Positions 45,380 to 56,118 are shown, counted from the first letter of the stretch. The stretch: DNA of 64,000 bases from Castanea sativa (GCF_040712315.1 NC_134017.1:23354322-23418321); one strand, 5' to 3'. Translations and numbers: made by a program. The notes: generated by a model not told the origin, from the letters alone.

Positions 45380-46363
45380 TCATCCCTTATCTAATCGTGC
45401 GTCTTCCTGCCTTTCCCTCTTCCTAGGTTTTTCTTCTCGGGCCAGTAATTCATCTTCTACGTTCATGTACTTCTTTGCCCTATAGAGCACATCTGACATT
45501 GTTTTCGGGTCATTCTTATATAAGGAGAATAAGAACTTACCATTCCGCAGCTCGTTTGTGAAAGCTGCTACCAGTATCTTGTTATCCGCCTCGTCTATCG
45601 AGAGAGCCTCTTTGTTGAAGCGGGATATGTATGACCTTAGCATCTCATCTTCCAGTTGCTTAATACTCATCAAACAAGCTGTGGACTTCTTGTATTGGTG
45701 GCCTCCAATAAAGTGCGAAACGAATTGAGCGCCCAACTCTTTAAAAGTGCTGATCGAATTCAGCGTCAGTCTGTTGTACCATATCCCCGCAGGTCCCTTC
45801 AGTGTAGTGGGGAAGGTTTTGCACATGATCTCATCCGGTACACCTTGAAGGTGCATCATGGTTTTGAAAGATTCTAGGTGATCTAAGGGGTCCTTGGACC
45901 CGTTATAACTCTCCACCTAAGGCATACGGAACTTTGGGAGAAAGGGGCATGAACTAACAAGTGCTGTGAAAGGCGAATCGGTTCGCTGGACCAAGTCATC
46001 GAGGTCACTGGATACTCAACCCTTAAGGGCATTCATAATCACATCCATCCGTTCCTTCATCATCTACATCTCAGCGGCTATGTGAGGAGGGAAAGTGTTC
46101 GAGAAACATGGTCAGTTGGTGTCCTGCCTCTTCTGTCTACTCGGGGCATGGCTACCTTCAAGTCCTTCCTGATTTCTCCTTTCAGCACTTGTTCCTTCTT
46201 GGTCCTCCTCCTGTGTGCCAAGATGCGCATTCCTTTGTCGCAACTGCTCCTCCAAATCATGATTCTGCTTGGTTAAGCGTTCGACCGCTGCTGCGAGCGT
46301 TTGGACTTACTTCTCCAAGGCCGTGGCGTACGATTCGTCGCCCTGATTGTTGGTTGTTGCCAT
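45380..46363 (-). pseudogene. Tat gag core
   Basis: ATG at 46363 (MATTNNQGDESYATALEK) starts about 80 bases inside the 5' LTR edge. The N-terminal 150 codons have several stops. The core frame 45380-45916 reads YNGSKDPLDHLESFKTMMHL, CKTFPTTLKGPAGIWYNRL and FVSHFIGGHQYKKSTACLM, the retrotransposon gag domain, and ends in a basic tail. Confidence 0.87.
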
Positions 46364-46429
46364 CGATCGGGTGGATACCATGCAACTTTTTGTCTCAGGG
46401 ATAAAGCAAAGGTTGATCACTCGCTTTTC

Positions 46430-46446
46430 CCACTGACGGCGCCAAC
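46430..46446 (-). other. Tat primer binding site
   Basis: On the minus strand TTGGCGCCGTCAGTGGG starts right after the 5' LTR end. It resembles the TGGCGCCGTYGYCGGGG type seen in Tat/Athila elements. Confidence 0.65.
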
Positions 46447-47028
46447 TGATGATGCCAAAAAAATCACTAATAAGCTACAGACACTCCCAAATCGAAATAA
46501 TACCTACAAAACGAAAAGAGAAGACCTAACAGAGAGCACCGGTGTGGTGCCGGCCAAAAGCCCTCCGAAGGTCAAGTTCGAACATTTTTCACAACCCTAG
46601 AGGGCTAGAGTTTAGTCAATAATGCGTACCTTGATTTGTGAGGGTTTTGGGGTATTTATAGTGGCATAGGGTTAACATCCCAACCTTGACCATGAAGTCC
46701 TTTCCTTCTAGAATTGGAACTCTTTCCTTTTACATACCTTTTGGAGTTCTTTTCCTTATAAGAGTCCTTTGATCAAGGCTAAACGTGTAACACAAGAATT
46801 CTTCTTATACACGTTTGCGTGGAGATCAAGCAAAGCCACGTCAGACTTAATTGTAAAGCGCAAATCCTATTTAGGGATTCTTGGAACCAAAACTGGAAGG
46901 ATGACTACTGCTTTGTATCTGCCCGACCACTGTGGATCCGAGCTCCTTGGTTGCCAACTATCAGTCTGTCACCCTTGTTCCGTCACATCTAGCCATGTAG
47001 ATCCGTCACATTCATTTTTATTCCCCTT

Positions 47029-47030
<2 letters not shown>
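46447..47030 (-). repeat. Tat element 5' LTR
   Basis: 584 bp, TGATGATGCC to CCCCTTTA (the other copy ends in the expected CA). A minus-strand TATA box (TATAAATAC, 46652-46660) marks the promoter. Confidence 0.88.
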
Positions 47031-47063
<33 letters not shown>

Positions 47064-47078
47064 GTATATATATATATA
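47031..47078. repeat. AT microsatellite between two retrotransposons
   Basis: (TA)n interrupted by two TATG words. Both neighbouring elements have AT-type target duplications here (TATAT for Tat, ATATA for family 1), so this tract took two separate insertions. Confidence 0.8.
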
Positions 47079-48072
47079 TGTTAGGACATATGTGTTTCAC
47101 TTGTTAATAACATATGTCATTCATTTATGTAATTGGCTAATCCTTTGACAAAATGCACTTTACTTGTAATTGGGTAGATTTAGGATGTATTTAATGCTTC
47201 AAGAAACTGTGTTTCAAGATCAAGTGTTGAAGTCATCAAGTCTGTCCAAGAAACAAGTTGAAAAGTGCAAGTTCATTTAAGCTCGACAGCTAGCATGTGT
47301 CGAGCTTTAAAGAGTTGTTCTAGCCCCGTGGCTCGACAGCATCTCGATACCTCTATCTGTTGAGGTTTAAGAAAAACAGATTTTGAGTTCTGTTTTGATT
47401 CCAATCCGTGGATGTGTCTTTGGGCCTTCTTTTCTTCTAACCTTAGACATATAAAATGATTATTTTAAGGGCCGTCAAAGTGGACACAAGTTGCACAAGC
47501 ATTGAGAAATCCTTGTTCAAGCAAGTTGTGACCAGAGAAAAAGTTCTTGCCCTAGTTCATCTCTCTTGTGAAGAAGTTGCTGTGTAATATGCACCGTAGG
47601 GTTTTGTAACCAAGCATCTTCTTGATCTTCATCGTGTGGATGAATTGAAGAACTTTGCAGCCAACAATCTTCTCTAGTTGGTGATTGAAGTCGCGTACTA
47701 GAATCTGCGCAATTGGTTAGTTACGTACTTGGGAGCCGTGCATTGAAAGGAGAAATTGTCACTACAGAACAAGTCCAATTGGGTATTGGGGTAAGGTTTC
47801 AACTGTAGGTTGGTAAGTTACTTGGGATTCCTTTACTTGTAACCGCTTGTTGTGATAATAGTGGAATTTCAGGAGTGGTGACCTTAAAATCACCTGGTGG
47901 GGTTTTTGCCGTATAGGTTTTTCCCATTCGTAAACAAATCACCGTGTCATTTAATTTTTGCTGCATACTTTAGCTTATTGGTGATTTGTTTGTGCTACCA
48001 CGCTTTGCATGTTAAATTGGTTAATCAATTAATTAATCCATCACAAGGGGTTAATACGTTGTTGGCCTATCA
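47079..48072 (+). repeat. Family-1 5' LTR
   Basis: 994 bp, TG...CA. It contains a TATA box (TATAAAAT, 47450-47457) and, before it, paired words of the type CTCGACAGC/TGTCGAGC (47280-47370). These recur upstream of ORF2. Confidence 0.88.
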
Positions 48073-48074
48073 AG

Positions 48075-48086
48075 TGGTAACAGAGC
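48075..48086 (+). other. Family-1 primer binding site
   Basis: TGGTAACAGAGC, one base off the TGGTATCAGAGC initiator Met tRNA site, two bases after the 5' LTR. Confidence 0.8.
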
Positions 48087-48142
48087 AAGCACACTCTGAT
48101 TAGGGTTAATCTTTGTGTGTGATCCATTGACCCCTGTTTGTC

Positions 48143-50035
48143 ATGGATAGAGGTCAGTCTTTTTTTATACCTCCATTATTTGATGGTACTAATTATGTAT
48201 ACTGGAAAGTGCGCAGGAGAGTTTTCTTGCAGTCTCTAGATGAGAAGGTGTGGCAAGCTGTGGAGATAGGCTAGACCAAGCCTAAAGAAGCGCCGGCCAA
48301 TTGGGATGATACTAAGATCAAGGCGGCAAACTTCAACAGTAGAGCATTGAATGCCTTATTCAGTACGGTCACTAATGAGGAGTTCAAGAAGATATCCTCC
48401 ACTGAAACTGCTAAAGAAGCATGGACCATCCTTCAGACTACCTATGAAGGAACAAAGGCTATCAAAGATTCAAAGCTACAGAGGCTTACTACAAGCTTCG
48501 AAGAAATTAACATGGAGGAGGATGAGTCGTTCCATGAGTTCTATACCAAGCTCAAGGACACAGTGAACTCAGTTTTCAATCTTGGGGAAACCATTCCTGA
48601 ACCCAAGATTATGAGAAAAGTGCTCAGATCTCTGCCCGAGAGATTCCATGCCAAGATCACGGTGATAGAGGAATCAAAGGATATTGACAAGATTCCTCTG
48701 ATTGAGCTAGTTGGTAATCTACAAACCTACAAGCTAGGGTTGACAAGAATTGGCAAGTCAGGTAAAGGTAAGAGCATGGCATTGAAGGCCAAGAGCAGTG
48801 AGACAGATGAGTCATTAGACGATGAAGACTCCAAGATGAAGTCCTACATCACCAGGCAATTCAAGAAATTCATGAAAAATGCCAATGGAAAGGGCTTTGA
48901 CAAGGACTGTAGGCAATCCAGTTCTTCTCAGTTCAAGAGCCAAGATAAAGGGAAGAAGGATGCTAGGGATGTCGGTCAATACACTGTTCCCGCAGGACCT
49001 AAGTGCTTCGGGTGTCAAGGCTTCAGTCACATGAAATAGGAGTGTCCCATATATCTCAAGAGCATTAGGAAGAGCAAGGCACTAGCTGCTACTTTGAGTG
49101 ACACTGAGCTTGAGGATGATTCCGACAATAAGGATAACGAAATTTTGAATGCCTTCACTGATCCTACTGAAGGGATTGTTAAAGATGTGGATGAAGAAGA
49201 AGAATTGGTGAAATCCAAGTTTGAAAAGAGGGATGATCAAGATGATATCCATACAGCCTATGAGAAACTGTACAAGCTTTTTGAGAAGCATGAGAAACTC
49301 TATAAGCTGGCCACCAAGAAGCTCAGTGATATGGAACTTGACCGTGAGGAGTTTTCCACTAAGTTTGATGAAGCCAATCAGACTATTGGGGCACTGAGAT
49401 TTGAGAACAATTGCTTGGCTGAAAAGACCAAGAAGCTTGAAGTGGAGCTGTTTCAAGTTAGAGCTCAATTGGAGAGGACATCAAGTGCGAAGCAGGATGA
49501 GATGCTCAGCATTCAGAAATCAGGTTCTGATCGAACCAGTTTGGGGTATGAATTCTCTTTCTCTAATATTGCTTCTGCTAGTACTACTGTTTTTGTTCCA
49601 CCTACTAATAACATTAAAATTGAGAATAATGATATTAAAACTGAATTAGCTAGTGGGAACCTAGACAAGGGTAAATCCATCTTAGGAGCACCCCCTAAGC
49701 TTGAGAAGAAGGAAACTAAAAACCCTAGGACTAAGAAGGCTAACTCTAAAAAGCCTAAATAGAAGAAGCAGCATCTCTGTCATCATTGTGGTATTGTTGG
49801 CCATACTCGACCAAATTGCTATAAGTGGTTAGCCACTCAACAGAGCAATGGCATGATAGCATCTGGGAACCAGAATCAGCTTCAAACCTTTCTTGCTCCT
49901 CTTGGAGATCTTCTCAAAGCCCTCATGTTCCTTTCGAACTTGAACGGTTTCAAATCTTCCCCCTCATCACAGGTTCAAGGGTTTGCAAAAGAGAAAGGTT
50001 CTTCTAGGGTGTGGAAGGAAAAGGGTTCCAAGTGA
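48143..50035 (+). pseudogene. Family-1 gag (UBN2/Copia type) with two zinc knuckles, three in-frame TAG codons
   Basis: A single frame of 630 codons from ATG 48143 (MDRGQSFFIPPLFDGTNYV) to TGA 50033. Residues 1-220 are the Copia gag domain (NYVYWKVRRRVFLQSLDEKV, AKEAWTILQTTYEG, EFYTKLKDTVNS, VLRSLPERFHAKI). A first knuckle CFGCQGFSHMK-stop-ECP lies at about residue 290 (its last Cys lies past the TAG). A Lys/Glu-rich coiled coil (about 340-470) follows, then a second knuckle CHHCGIVGHTRPNC at about 543-556. The only breaks are TAG at 48272, 49037 and 49760. Each can arise by one transition from TGG or CAG. Otherwise the frame is intact over 1.9 kb. It would package RNA if translated. Confidence 0.85.
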
Positions 50036-50925
50036 TTTACTCACTTTTTCTCTCTCTCCCCCTTCTTGTTTTTGTGTTTGCATTACTTGTGTGTTTTGCT
50101 TTACTGTTTTGAGTTAGTCTAGTCTTATGCATTGTTTTGCTTTGATTAACATGTTTTTGTTTGCTTACTTTTAGTTTTTGTTCATTTTGTTTTTCAGATA
50201 AAAATTAAAAAAAAAATGAAAAATTGAAAAATACAAAAACAGTGTGTGTTTGTGTGTTTGTATACATCAGTTCTTGTGAAACTTAAAATGGCCTTTGAAA
50301 CAGAGTCTTGTAACTTAGATAAGCATTCTTATGCACAACTAAGCAAGTGAGCTTTGTGGCTTTTTGTTTGTGATGAGTAAGGTTAAGAAATCTCTTGCAC
50401 TTAACACTCGTATCACTCTTTTTGACGGGTAGGACTAGAAAATCCTAAGAGAAAGGCATAAATAACCATCTCACCACTGTTACCCGCCAATCATAATATG
50501 ACATCTGTATGCTTCGACATAGCAAAAGTGCAATGTCAAAAGCTTAACATAATTGGGTATTTATTCTCTCTCCTTTGTATACCCATGCATGGTTTGCTTA
50601 ATAAAAGAAAATATGCAAAGAAAATAAAAGCTAAAAGAACAAAATGCTTTAAATATGATTGCAAGCATGTTTTCTAGGAGATGTGGGAGTTATAGGATGT
50701 ACCTCAAAGGTGATAGTCCTCATCAAACAGTTATGATTGTGTGTGAGTTAAAGTGATTTTCTCATATCTCAAATCATCATAACTTAGAGACACTTGTGCA
50801 TTCTTGCGATGTTTTCATACACAACACGCAATATTCTTTGCTACTTTTGATACATATGCAGGTACAATGTGATTTGGCCATCACAAGGTTTACATGTGTT
50901 GATGTATGCTCACTAAACTGTCTTA
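50036..50925 (+). other. Family-1 interior without coding sequence
   Basis: T-rich noncoding DNA where pol would be expected. No RT, integrase or protease motif in any frame. Confidence 0.6.
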
Positions 50926-51015
50926 ACTTGTTTTTTGAAATATAAAATCAGTTAGACTTGTTTTTTGAAATATAAAATCAGTTAGACTTGTTTTTTGAAA
51001 TATAAAATCAATTAG
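50926..51015 (+). repeat. 30-bp tandem repeat, three units
   Basis: 'acttgttttttgaaatataa' plus 'aatcagttag' repeated at 50926, 50956 and 50986, nearly identical. Confidence 0.85.
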
Positions 51016-51179
51016 ACTTGTTTAGTGTGTGTGTGTGTTTTGAGATCCATGTGCTTAAAATTGTTATTGAGAGATGATTTTGAGAGTCTAATATGTTGAT
51101 TGGATCATTGGTTGAGTTGCATGCATGATTGCATTCATGTCTATGTTTTTCCTTTCCCGAAAAACTGCTTTTAAAAGCT

Positions 51180-51486
51180 AGCTCGACACCTCCTTAACAC
51201 CTCCTCGATACCTGGCTGTCTGTCGAGCTTCCTAGCTTTTTCTTATCGCAATCCCGATAGCTTCTCGACACCTGGTGAATCAATCGAGAAATCTTCTGTC
51301 CTGTCGATAGCTTCTTGACAGCTTGTGGATCGATCGAGCTTTTGTTCTTGTGTCTGTGCTTTGTTCTCGACACCTTCTCGATAGCTTTATCTATCGACGA
51401 TGCTTTTGTTGACACCTTCCTCGATAGATGGCTCATCACCTCTTGACACCTGTATCTGTCGAGATTTACTGAACCTCTATTTAAAG
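51180..51486 (+). promoter_or_regulatory. Putative internal promoter upstream of family-1 ORF2
   Basis: A dense cluster of CTCGACACC, CTCGATAGC, TGTCGAG and TATCGA words in both directions (51180-51470). It is followed by a TATA-like box TATTTAAAG at 51478-51486 and then a CT-rich, leader-like stretch. The words match those in the element's own LTR (47280-47370). A promoter role is an inference from layout. Confidence 0.5.
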
Positions 51487-52019
51487 GTTCTGTGCGATTC
51501 GGTTTCTCATTTCTCTCGATGTCTCTCTCGATAGCTCTGTCTCTTCACCTTACAAACCTCTCTCTCTCACTCCAAACCTCTACCCAAGGTTTCTTATTTT
51601 TTTTCAAGCTTTCCTTCACTTGGTAAGCTTCTAATCTGCTTCATTACGTGCATTTCATGTTTTGGAAACCTAGTTTTTGGGGTTCTTGAAAAATTTTGGG
51701 ACTTTTCAAAATTGATGTGTTATTGTTGCAATTTTTGGGATGGGTTTTGTAGATTTGATCTTAAAAAATCCATGCATTGCATCACATTCGCATTTTAACA
51801 GTATCTTCATGCATTTAGATGTGTGCAAACTATTTGTGTGCTGATAGATTTGGATTGGGTTGAGCCCATGATGCTTTTTATATTGCATGTCACATGTTCA
51901 TGCATTTCCCATGTATACGTTCTCTCTTTTCTATATACTTGTTATATTTGCATTGCTTTGGGACTTCTCTGAGTGTTTTTTTCTTTCTCCTTCTCTTTTT
52001 GTTTACGTTAGTAGTGTTT
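51487..52019 (+). promoter_or_regulatory. Leader and intron of family-1 ORF2
   Basis: A CT-rich leader ends at donor CTTG|GTAAGC (intron from 51623). A pyrimidine tract and GTTAG (acceptor, 52011) lie eight bases before ATG 52020. The intron of 389 bases is T-rich. Confidence 0.55.
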
Positions 52020-53203
52020 ATGACACCAAAACGTAAGTCTGTTCTGTCCCAGAACCCTCTTCGTTCTAGGGCCTCTTCGTCTTCTGATCCTACTCCCCTT
52101 TCTGTTCGGTTCTGTGATGAGAAAGCCCATTAGGACTTCTCGGAGAGCTTTTCTAAATGAGGTGTTCATTCAGAACGCCAAGTTATTTTGGTGCACTTCA
52201 CCGACACTGACCTATTCGATGTCTTTCACAGTTGGGGTTGGGAGTCACTATGTGACGTTTCGGTCACTTGTCTTTCTGTGCTGATTCAGGAGTTTTACTC
52301 CAACATGCATGGACTTGATTCTTCTATACCTCTGTTTTTCACTTGCGTTCGAGGTACGAGCTTTTCTGTCACACCGCAACTTGTTGCGGATGTGCTTCGG
52401 GTTCCTAGGATAGAGCATCCTAACTACCCAGGTTGTAAGCGTCTGAGGACTGTGTCCAAAGATGAGATGATCACCGCTTTCTGTGAGCGCCCTTCTAATT
52501 GGGGTGAGCATCAGTTTACACCATGTTGGCCTTTTGCTAAAGGTCCTCATTTCTTGAACATGGTGATGACTTTTGCGTTGTACCCACTCTCTCACTATAA
52601 CTCTATCACAAAGCCTCGTGCTCGGTTTTTGTTGTCTCTTCTTGAGCATCTCACTATAGACTTCCTTCACATTTTATTCTTTCTATCATCGATGTTTATA
52701 GGGATATGGCTACCCGTGATAAGCTCATCTTTCTTTCTGCTATCACGAGAATTTTACACCATTTTTCCGCCCCTTTTCCCGCGTCCGACCCATTTCATGT
52801 CATGTGTGCCATAGACGCTGCTACTGTAAAACGTAGTGAGGCGCAGTTTAGGTCGCGACAGACGGATTCAGCAGCTCCTTCCTCCCATCTGACTCCATCT
52901 AGATCTGCTTGAGTCTCATCTGCTCCGTCCTCTTCTACGAGCAATGTGTCACTCGGAGACATCATGGCACAGCTTCAGCGCATGGATGCTCGCCTAGATA
53001 CGCTCTCTACAGAGTTGTATCAGGTGAATGTTCGTGTTGGTCACATTGCTCGGTGACAGGCGACCATGGGTGGTTTTGCTCTTGAGGTTTCTCCTCCTCC
53101 ACCTCTTGTGGCTTCTGTGTTTGAAGATGATGATGGTGATGACGATGATGCTTCGGATGATGATGATGGAGATGCTAGCTCTACCGATGAGATGTCTACT
53201 TGA
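52020..53203 (+). pseudogene. Family-1 ORF2: 'putative plant transposon protein' type
   Basis: ATG 52020 (MTPKRKSVLSQNPLRSRASS) follows the acceptor. The basic Ser-rich N-terminus is followed by the family core: HSWGWESLCDVSVTCLSVLI, QEFYSNMHGLDSSIPLFFTC, TPQLVADVLRVPRIEHPNY, HFLNMVMTFALYPLSHYNSI and RARFLLSLLEHLTIDF. After a one-base loss near 52666 it continues as MATRDKLIFLSAITRILHHF. The C-terminus has a coiled coil (LQRMDARLDTLSTELYQV) and an Asp-rich tail (EDDDGDDDDASDDDDGD), ending at TGA 53201. Stops: TAG 52131, TGA 52158, TGA 52910, TGA about 53055. About 394 codons. PF20167 by recall; function unknown. Confidence 0.76.
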
Positions 53204-53766
53204 CACTCTACCCTTTGTCACTCGTGACAAAAAGTGGGGAGTAGTTTTGGGTTATGTGAGTAGTCATACTTAGGGGGAGAGCTTGTATAGGACATTTTTG
53301 ATAAGGGGAGTGTTGTTGTTTGAGGGATGTAGTGAGGATTACTTGTATCTTTTTCTTTTCTCTACTTTAGATACATTTATTCTTGTACCTAGGTCTTGTG
53401 ACCATTTTTACATACATTGTGCTTATCTTTGATATTTATATGTTGATGTATGTTTCTTTCACCTATCCTTACATGTGTTGTTTTTTTTTTCTATCTTCAT
53501 ACACATGATTCTTATTACTTGTATGCGATCTATTATTTCTGTTTCAAACTAAGATGCCTTGATGAGTTTTGTTTAAAGTGTTTCAGAAATACAGGTTGTC
53601 AAAGTCTACTTGCCATAAACTCTCTTCTTGCAAAGTTTTTCAAGAGTTTGTGTTAGGATAGATTTTATTGTATTCAACAAGTGAATATAAGTTGAGTGAT
53701 TTATGACTTCTCTCATATGTTCATTTGTTTGTTGTGATTTTGTCACGGATTGCCAAAAGGGGAGAT
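53204..53766 (+). other. Family-1 3' untranslated region and purine tract
   Basis: T-rich noncoding DNA ending in the purine tract AAAAGGGGAGA (53755-53765), where plus-strand cDNA synthesis starts. Confidence 0.7.
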
Positions 53767-54779
53767 TGTTAGGACATATGTGTTTCACTTGTTAAAAACA
53801 TATGTCATTCATTTATGTAATTGGCTAATCCTTTGACAAAATGCACTTTACTTGTAATTGGGTAGATTTAGGATGTGTTTAATGCTTTAAGAAACTGTGT
53901 TTCAAGATCAAGTGTTGAAGTCATCAAGTCTGTCCAAGAAACAAGCTGAAAAGTGCAAGTTCATTAAAGCTTGACTGCTAGCATGTGTTAAGGTTTAAAG
54001 AGCTGTTCCAGCCCCATGGCTCGACAGCATCTCGATACCTCTATCTATCGAGGTTTAAGAAAAACGGATTTTGAGTTCTGTTTTAATTCCAATCCGTGGA
54101 TGTGTTATTGGGCCTTCTTTTCTTCTAACCCTAAACATATAAAAGGATTATTTTAAGGGCTGTCAAAGTGGACACAAGTTGCACAAGCATTGAGAAATCC
54201 TTGTTCAAGCAAGTTGTGACCAGAGAAAATTTTTTTGCCCTAGTTCATCTCTCTTGTGAAGAAGTTGCTGTGTAATATGCACCGTAGGGTTTTGTAACCG
54301 AGCAACTTCTTGATCTTCATCGTGTGGATGAATTGAAGAGCTTTGTAGCCAACAATCTTCCCTAGTTGGTGATTAAAGTCGCGTATTGGGATCTGCGCAA
54401 TTGGTTAGTCACATACTTGGGAGCCGTGCATTGAAAGGAGAAATTGTCACTACAGAACAAGTCTAATTAGGTATTGGGGTAAGGGTTCAACTGTAGGTTG
54501 GTAAGGTACTTGAGATTCCTTTCCTTGTAACCGCTTGTTGTGATAATAGTGGAATTTCGGGAGTGGTGACCTTAAAATCACTTGGTGGGGTTTTTGCCGT
54601 GTAGGTTTTCCCAATTCGTAAACAAATCACCGTGTCATTTAATTTTCGCCTGCATACTTTAGTTTATTGGTGATTTGTTTGTGCTACCATGCTTTGCATG
54701 TTAAATTGGTTAATTAATTAAACTTGACTAATTAATTAATTAATCCATCACAAGGGGTCAATACGTTTTTGGCCTATCA
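53767..54779 (+). repeat. Family-1 3' LTR
   Basis: 1013 bp, nearly the same as 47079-48072, with an extra 'aattaaacttgactaattaa' near 54716. Confidence 0.88.
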
Positions 54780-54784
54780 ATATA

Positions 54785-55117
54785 TATCTCAATAATGTTG
54801 GACTGTTGGAGTATGCAATTAATTTTGTTATTTACTCAAATTATTTGTAATTGGTTTTCGAATAGGTCACAAATGGCTTCCAACTGAAATGCCGAGATCA
54901 TGTAAGCACAGAAAGAGATCTCTATCATGAGAAAGAATAGAAAATACATTTCTCCTATTTGAGTTTGAGGCTTTCAATATTAATAAGCAATGTCCCTGAA
55001 TATATTATGTTTTTGGGGGTCGTACTCAAGCACCAATTTAAATTAGTGACGATTGATTAGGGATGCATGGCTCAGTCAAAATAAGGGATTTGAGTGTGTA
55101 AATAGGCATAGTAACAA
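54785..55117. other. Noncoding DNA
   Basis: No gene or repeat recognised. Confidence 0.5.
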
Positions 55118-55126
55118 TATATTAAG

Positions 55127-55524
55127 GGTCAAAATGGGCAAATGTCATTTTCGCCAAAAAAAAAAAAAAACAGCATTATGCTCCATTTCCCAAACTAATT
55201 AGGGAAATGCCCCTTTTTTGAAACTTGATTTTCTCAAAATCGAGTTAAATCCTATAGTGGCGTTTTAAGGAGCCTATAGTGACGTTTTAAGGAGCTTATA
55301 GTGGCATTTTGGAGCTTGAGTTCCAATACGCCACTATAGGTCCTTAAAACATCACTATAAGCTCTTTAAAACGCCACTATAGGGATCCAGAAATTTTTTT
55401 TTTTGAAACTCGATTTTAAGAAAATCGAGTTTCAAAAGTAGGGCATTTCTCTAATTAGTTTGGAAAATGGGGCATTTGCTTTTTTTTTTTTTTTACTCGA
55501 AATGGGCATTTGCCCATTTCGTCG
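55127..55524. mobile_element. MULE-type MITE, copy 1 (9-bp target duplication TATATTAAG)
   Basis: A foldback element of 398 bp. The ends are GGTCAAAATGGGCAAATG and, inverted, CGACGAAATGGGCAAATG. TATATTAAG is present outside both (55118-55126, 55525-55533). A 9-bp duplication points to Mutator-like transposase. Inner arms carry CTCGATTTT..AAATCGAG and several copies of 'cctatagtggcgttttaagg' in opposite directions. Confidence 0.85.
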
Positions 55525-55724
55525 TATATTAAGTATATTTGTGAGAAAGTATACTTAGATCCCGTCGTTCATTTTTAACACAATTTAGCCAACTTATTAA
55601 ATTAACCAGTTATGATAGTGAATGGATTTCTTGTTAATTAATCAAGCTGTAATAGCAAATCACAATATAAAGTAAATTGCACAAAAAGTAGATAACACTT
55701 TGATTTGTTGACGTTAAGATTTTT

Positions 55725-56109
55725 AGGCAAAAATGGGCAAATGCCCCATTTCTCAAACCAATTAGGGAAATGCCATTTTTTTGAAACTCGATTTTTTCAA
55801 AATCGAGTTTAAAAAAAAAAAAAAATTTGGAGCCCTATAGCGACGTTTTAAGGAGTCTATAGTGATGTTTTAAAAACCTATAGCGGCGTTTTGTATTGAG
55901 TTACAAAATGTCACTATAGGTCCTTAAAAACGTCACTATAGGCTCCTTAAAACGTCGTTATAGGCTCCTTAAAACGTCGCTATAGGGATTAACCCGATTT
56001 TAAGAAAATCGAGTTTCAAAAGAGGGGTATTTTCCTAATTAGTTTGAGAAAGGGGGCAACATGCTGATTTTTTTTTTTTTCGCGAAAAGGGCAGAAGCCC
56101 ATTTTGGCC
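55725..56109. mobile_element. MULE-type MITE, copy 2 (9-bp target duplication, 8/9)
   Basis: A 385-bp relative of copy 1 with the same order: GGGCAAATGCCCCATTTCTC, 'aattagggaaatgcc', CTCGATTTT, 'gcgacgttttaaggag' repeats, and their inverted versions. The flanks are AAGATTTTT (55716-55724) and AAAATTTTT (56110-56118). Confidence 0.82.
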
Positions 56110-56118
56110 AAAATTTTT

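Larger units (their letters stand above)
36939..47030 (-). mobile_element. Full-length decayed Tat-lineage Ty3/Gypsy retrotransposon with an antisense gene
   Basis: Two 584-bp LTRs (36939-37522 and 46447-47030) flank the element. TATAT lies directly outside both ends (36934-36938, 47031-47035), but in an AT repeat, so it is weak as a target duplication. Right to left: LTR, primer site TTGGCGCCGTCAGTGGG, gag, protease, RT, RNase H, second RNase H, integrase, a tandem-repeat zone, an antisense intron-bearing ORF, LTR. The second RNase H domain and the antisense ORF between integrase and 3' LTR mark the Tat lineage. Many stops and frameshifts make it non-autonomous now. By eye the LTRs differ at about 5% of positions. 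Confidence 0.92.
47079..54779 (+). mobile_element. Non-autonomous LTR retrotransposon, 'family 1' (Copia-type gag plus plant-transposon-protein ORF, no pol)
   Basis: LTRs at 47079-48072 (994 bp) and 53767-54779 (1013 bp), both TGTTAGGACATATG...CTATCA. ATATA lies outside each end (47074-47078 and 54780-54784). Primer site TGGTAACAGAGC at 48075-48086 and purine tract AAAAGGGGAGA at 53755-53765. Inside: gag (48143-50035), noncoding DNA, a repeat-rich stretch with TATA box and leader, an intron, and ORF2 (52020-53203). No protease, integrase, RT or RNase H is found in 5.7 kb. By eye the LTRs differ by a few per cent plus one indel near 54715. The structure resembles published TR-GAG elements with an added ORF. 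Confidence 0.88.

Noticed and set aside
43369..45877. Plus-strand frames opposite RT, protease and gag
   Set aside because: Shadows of the minus-strand pol and gag frames with no domain content.
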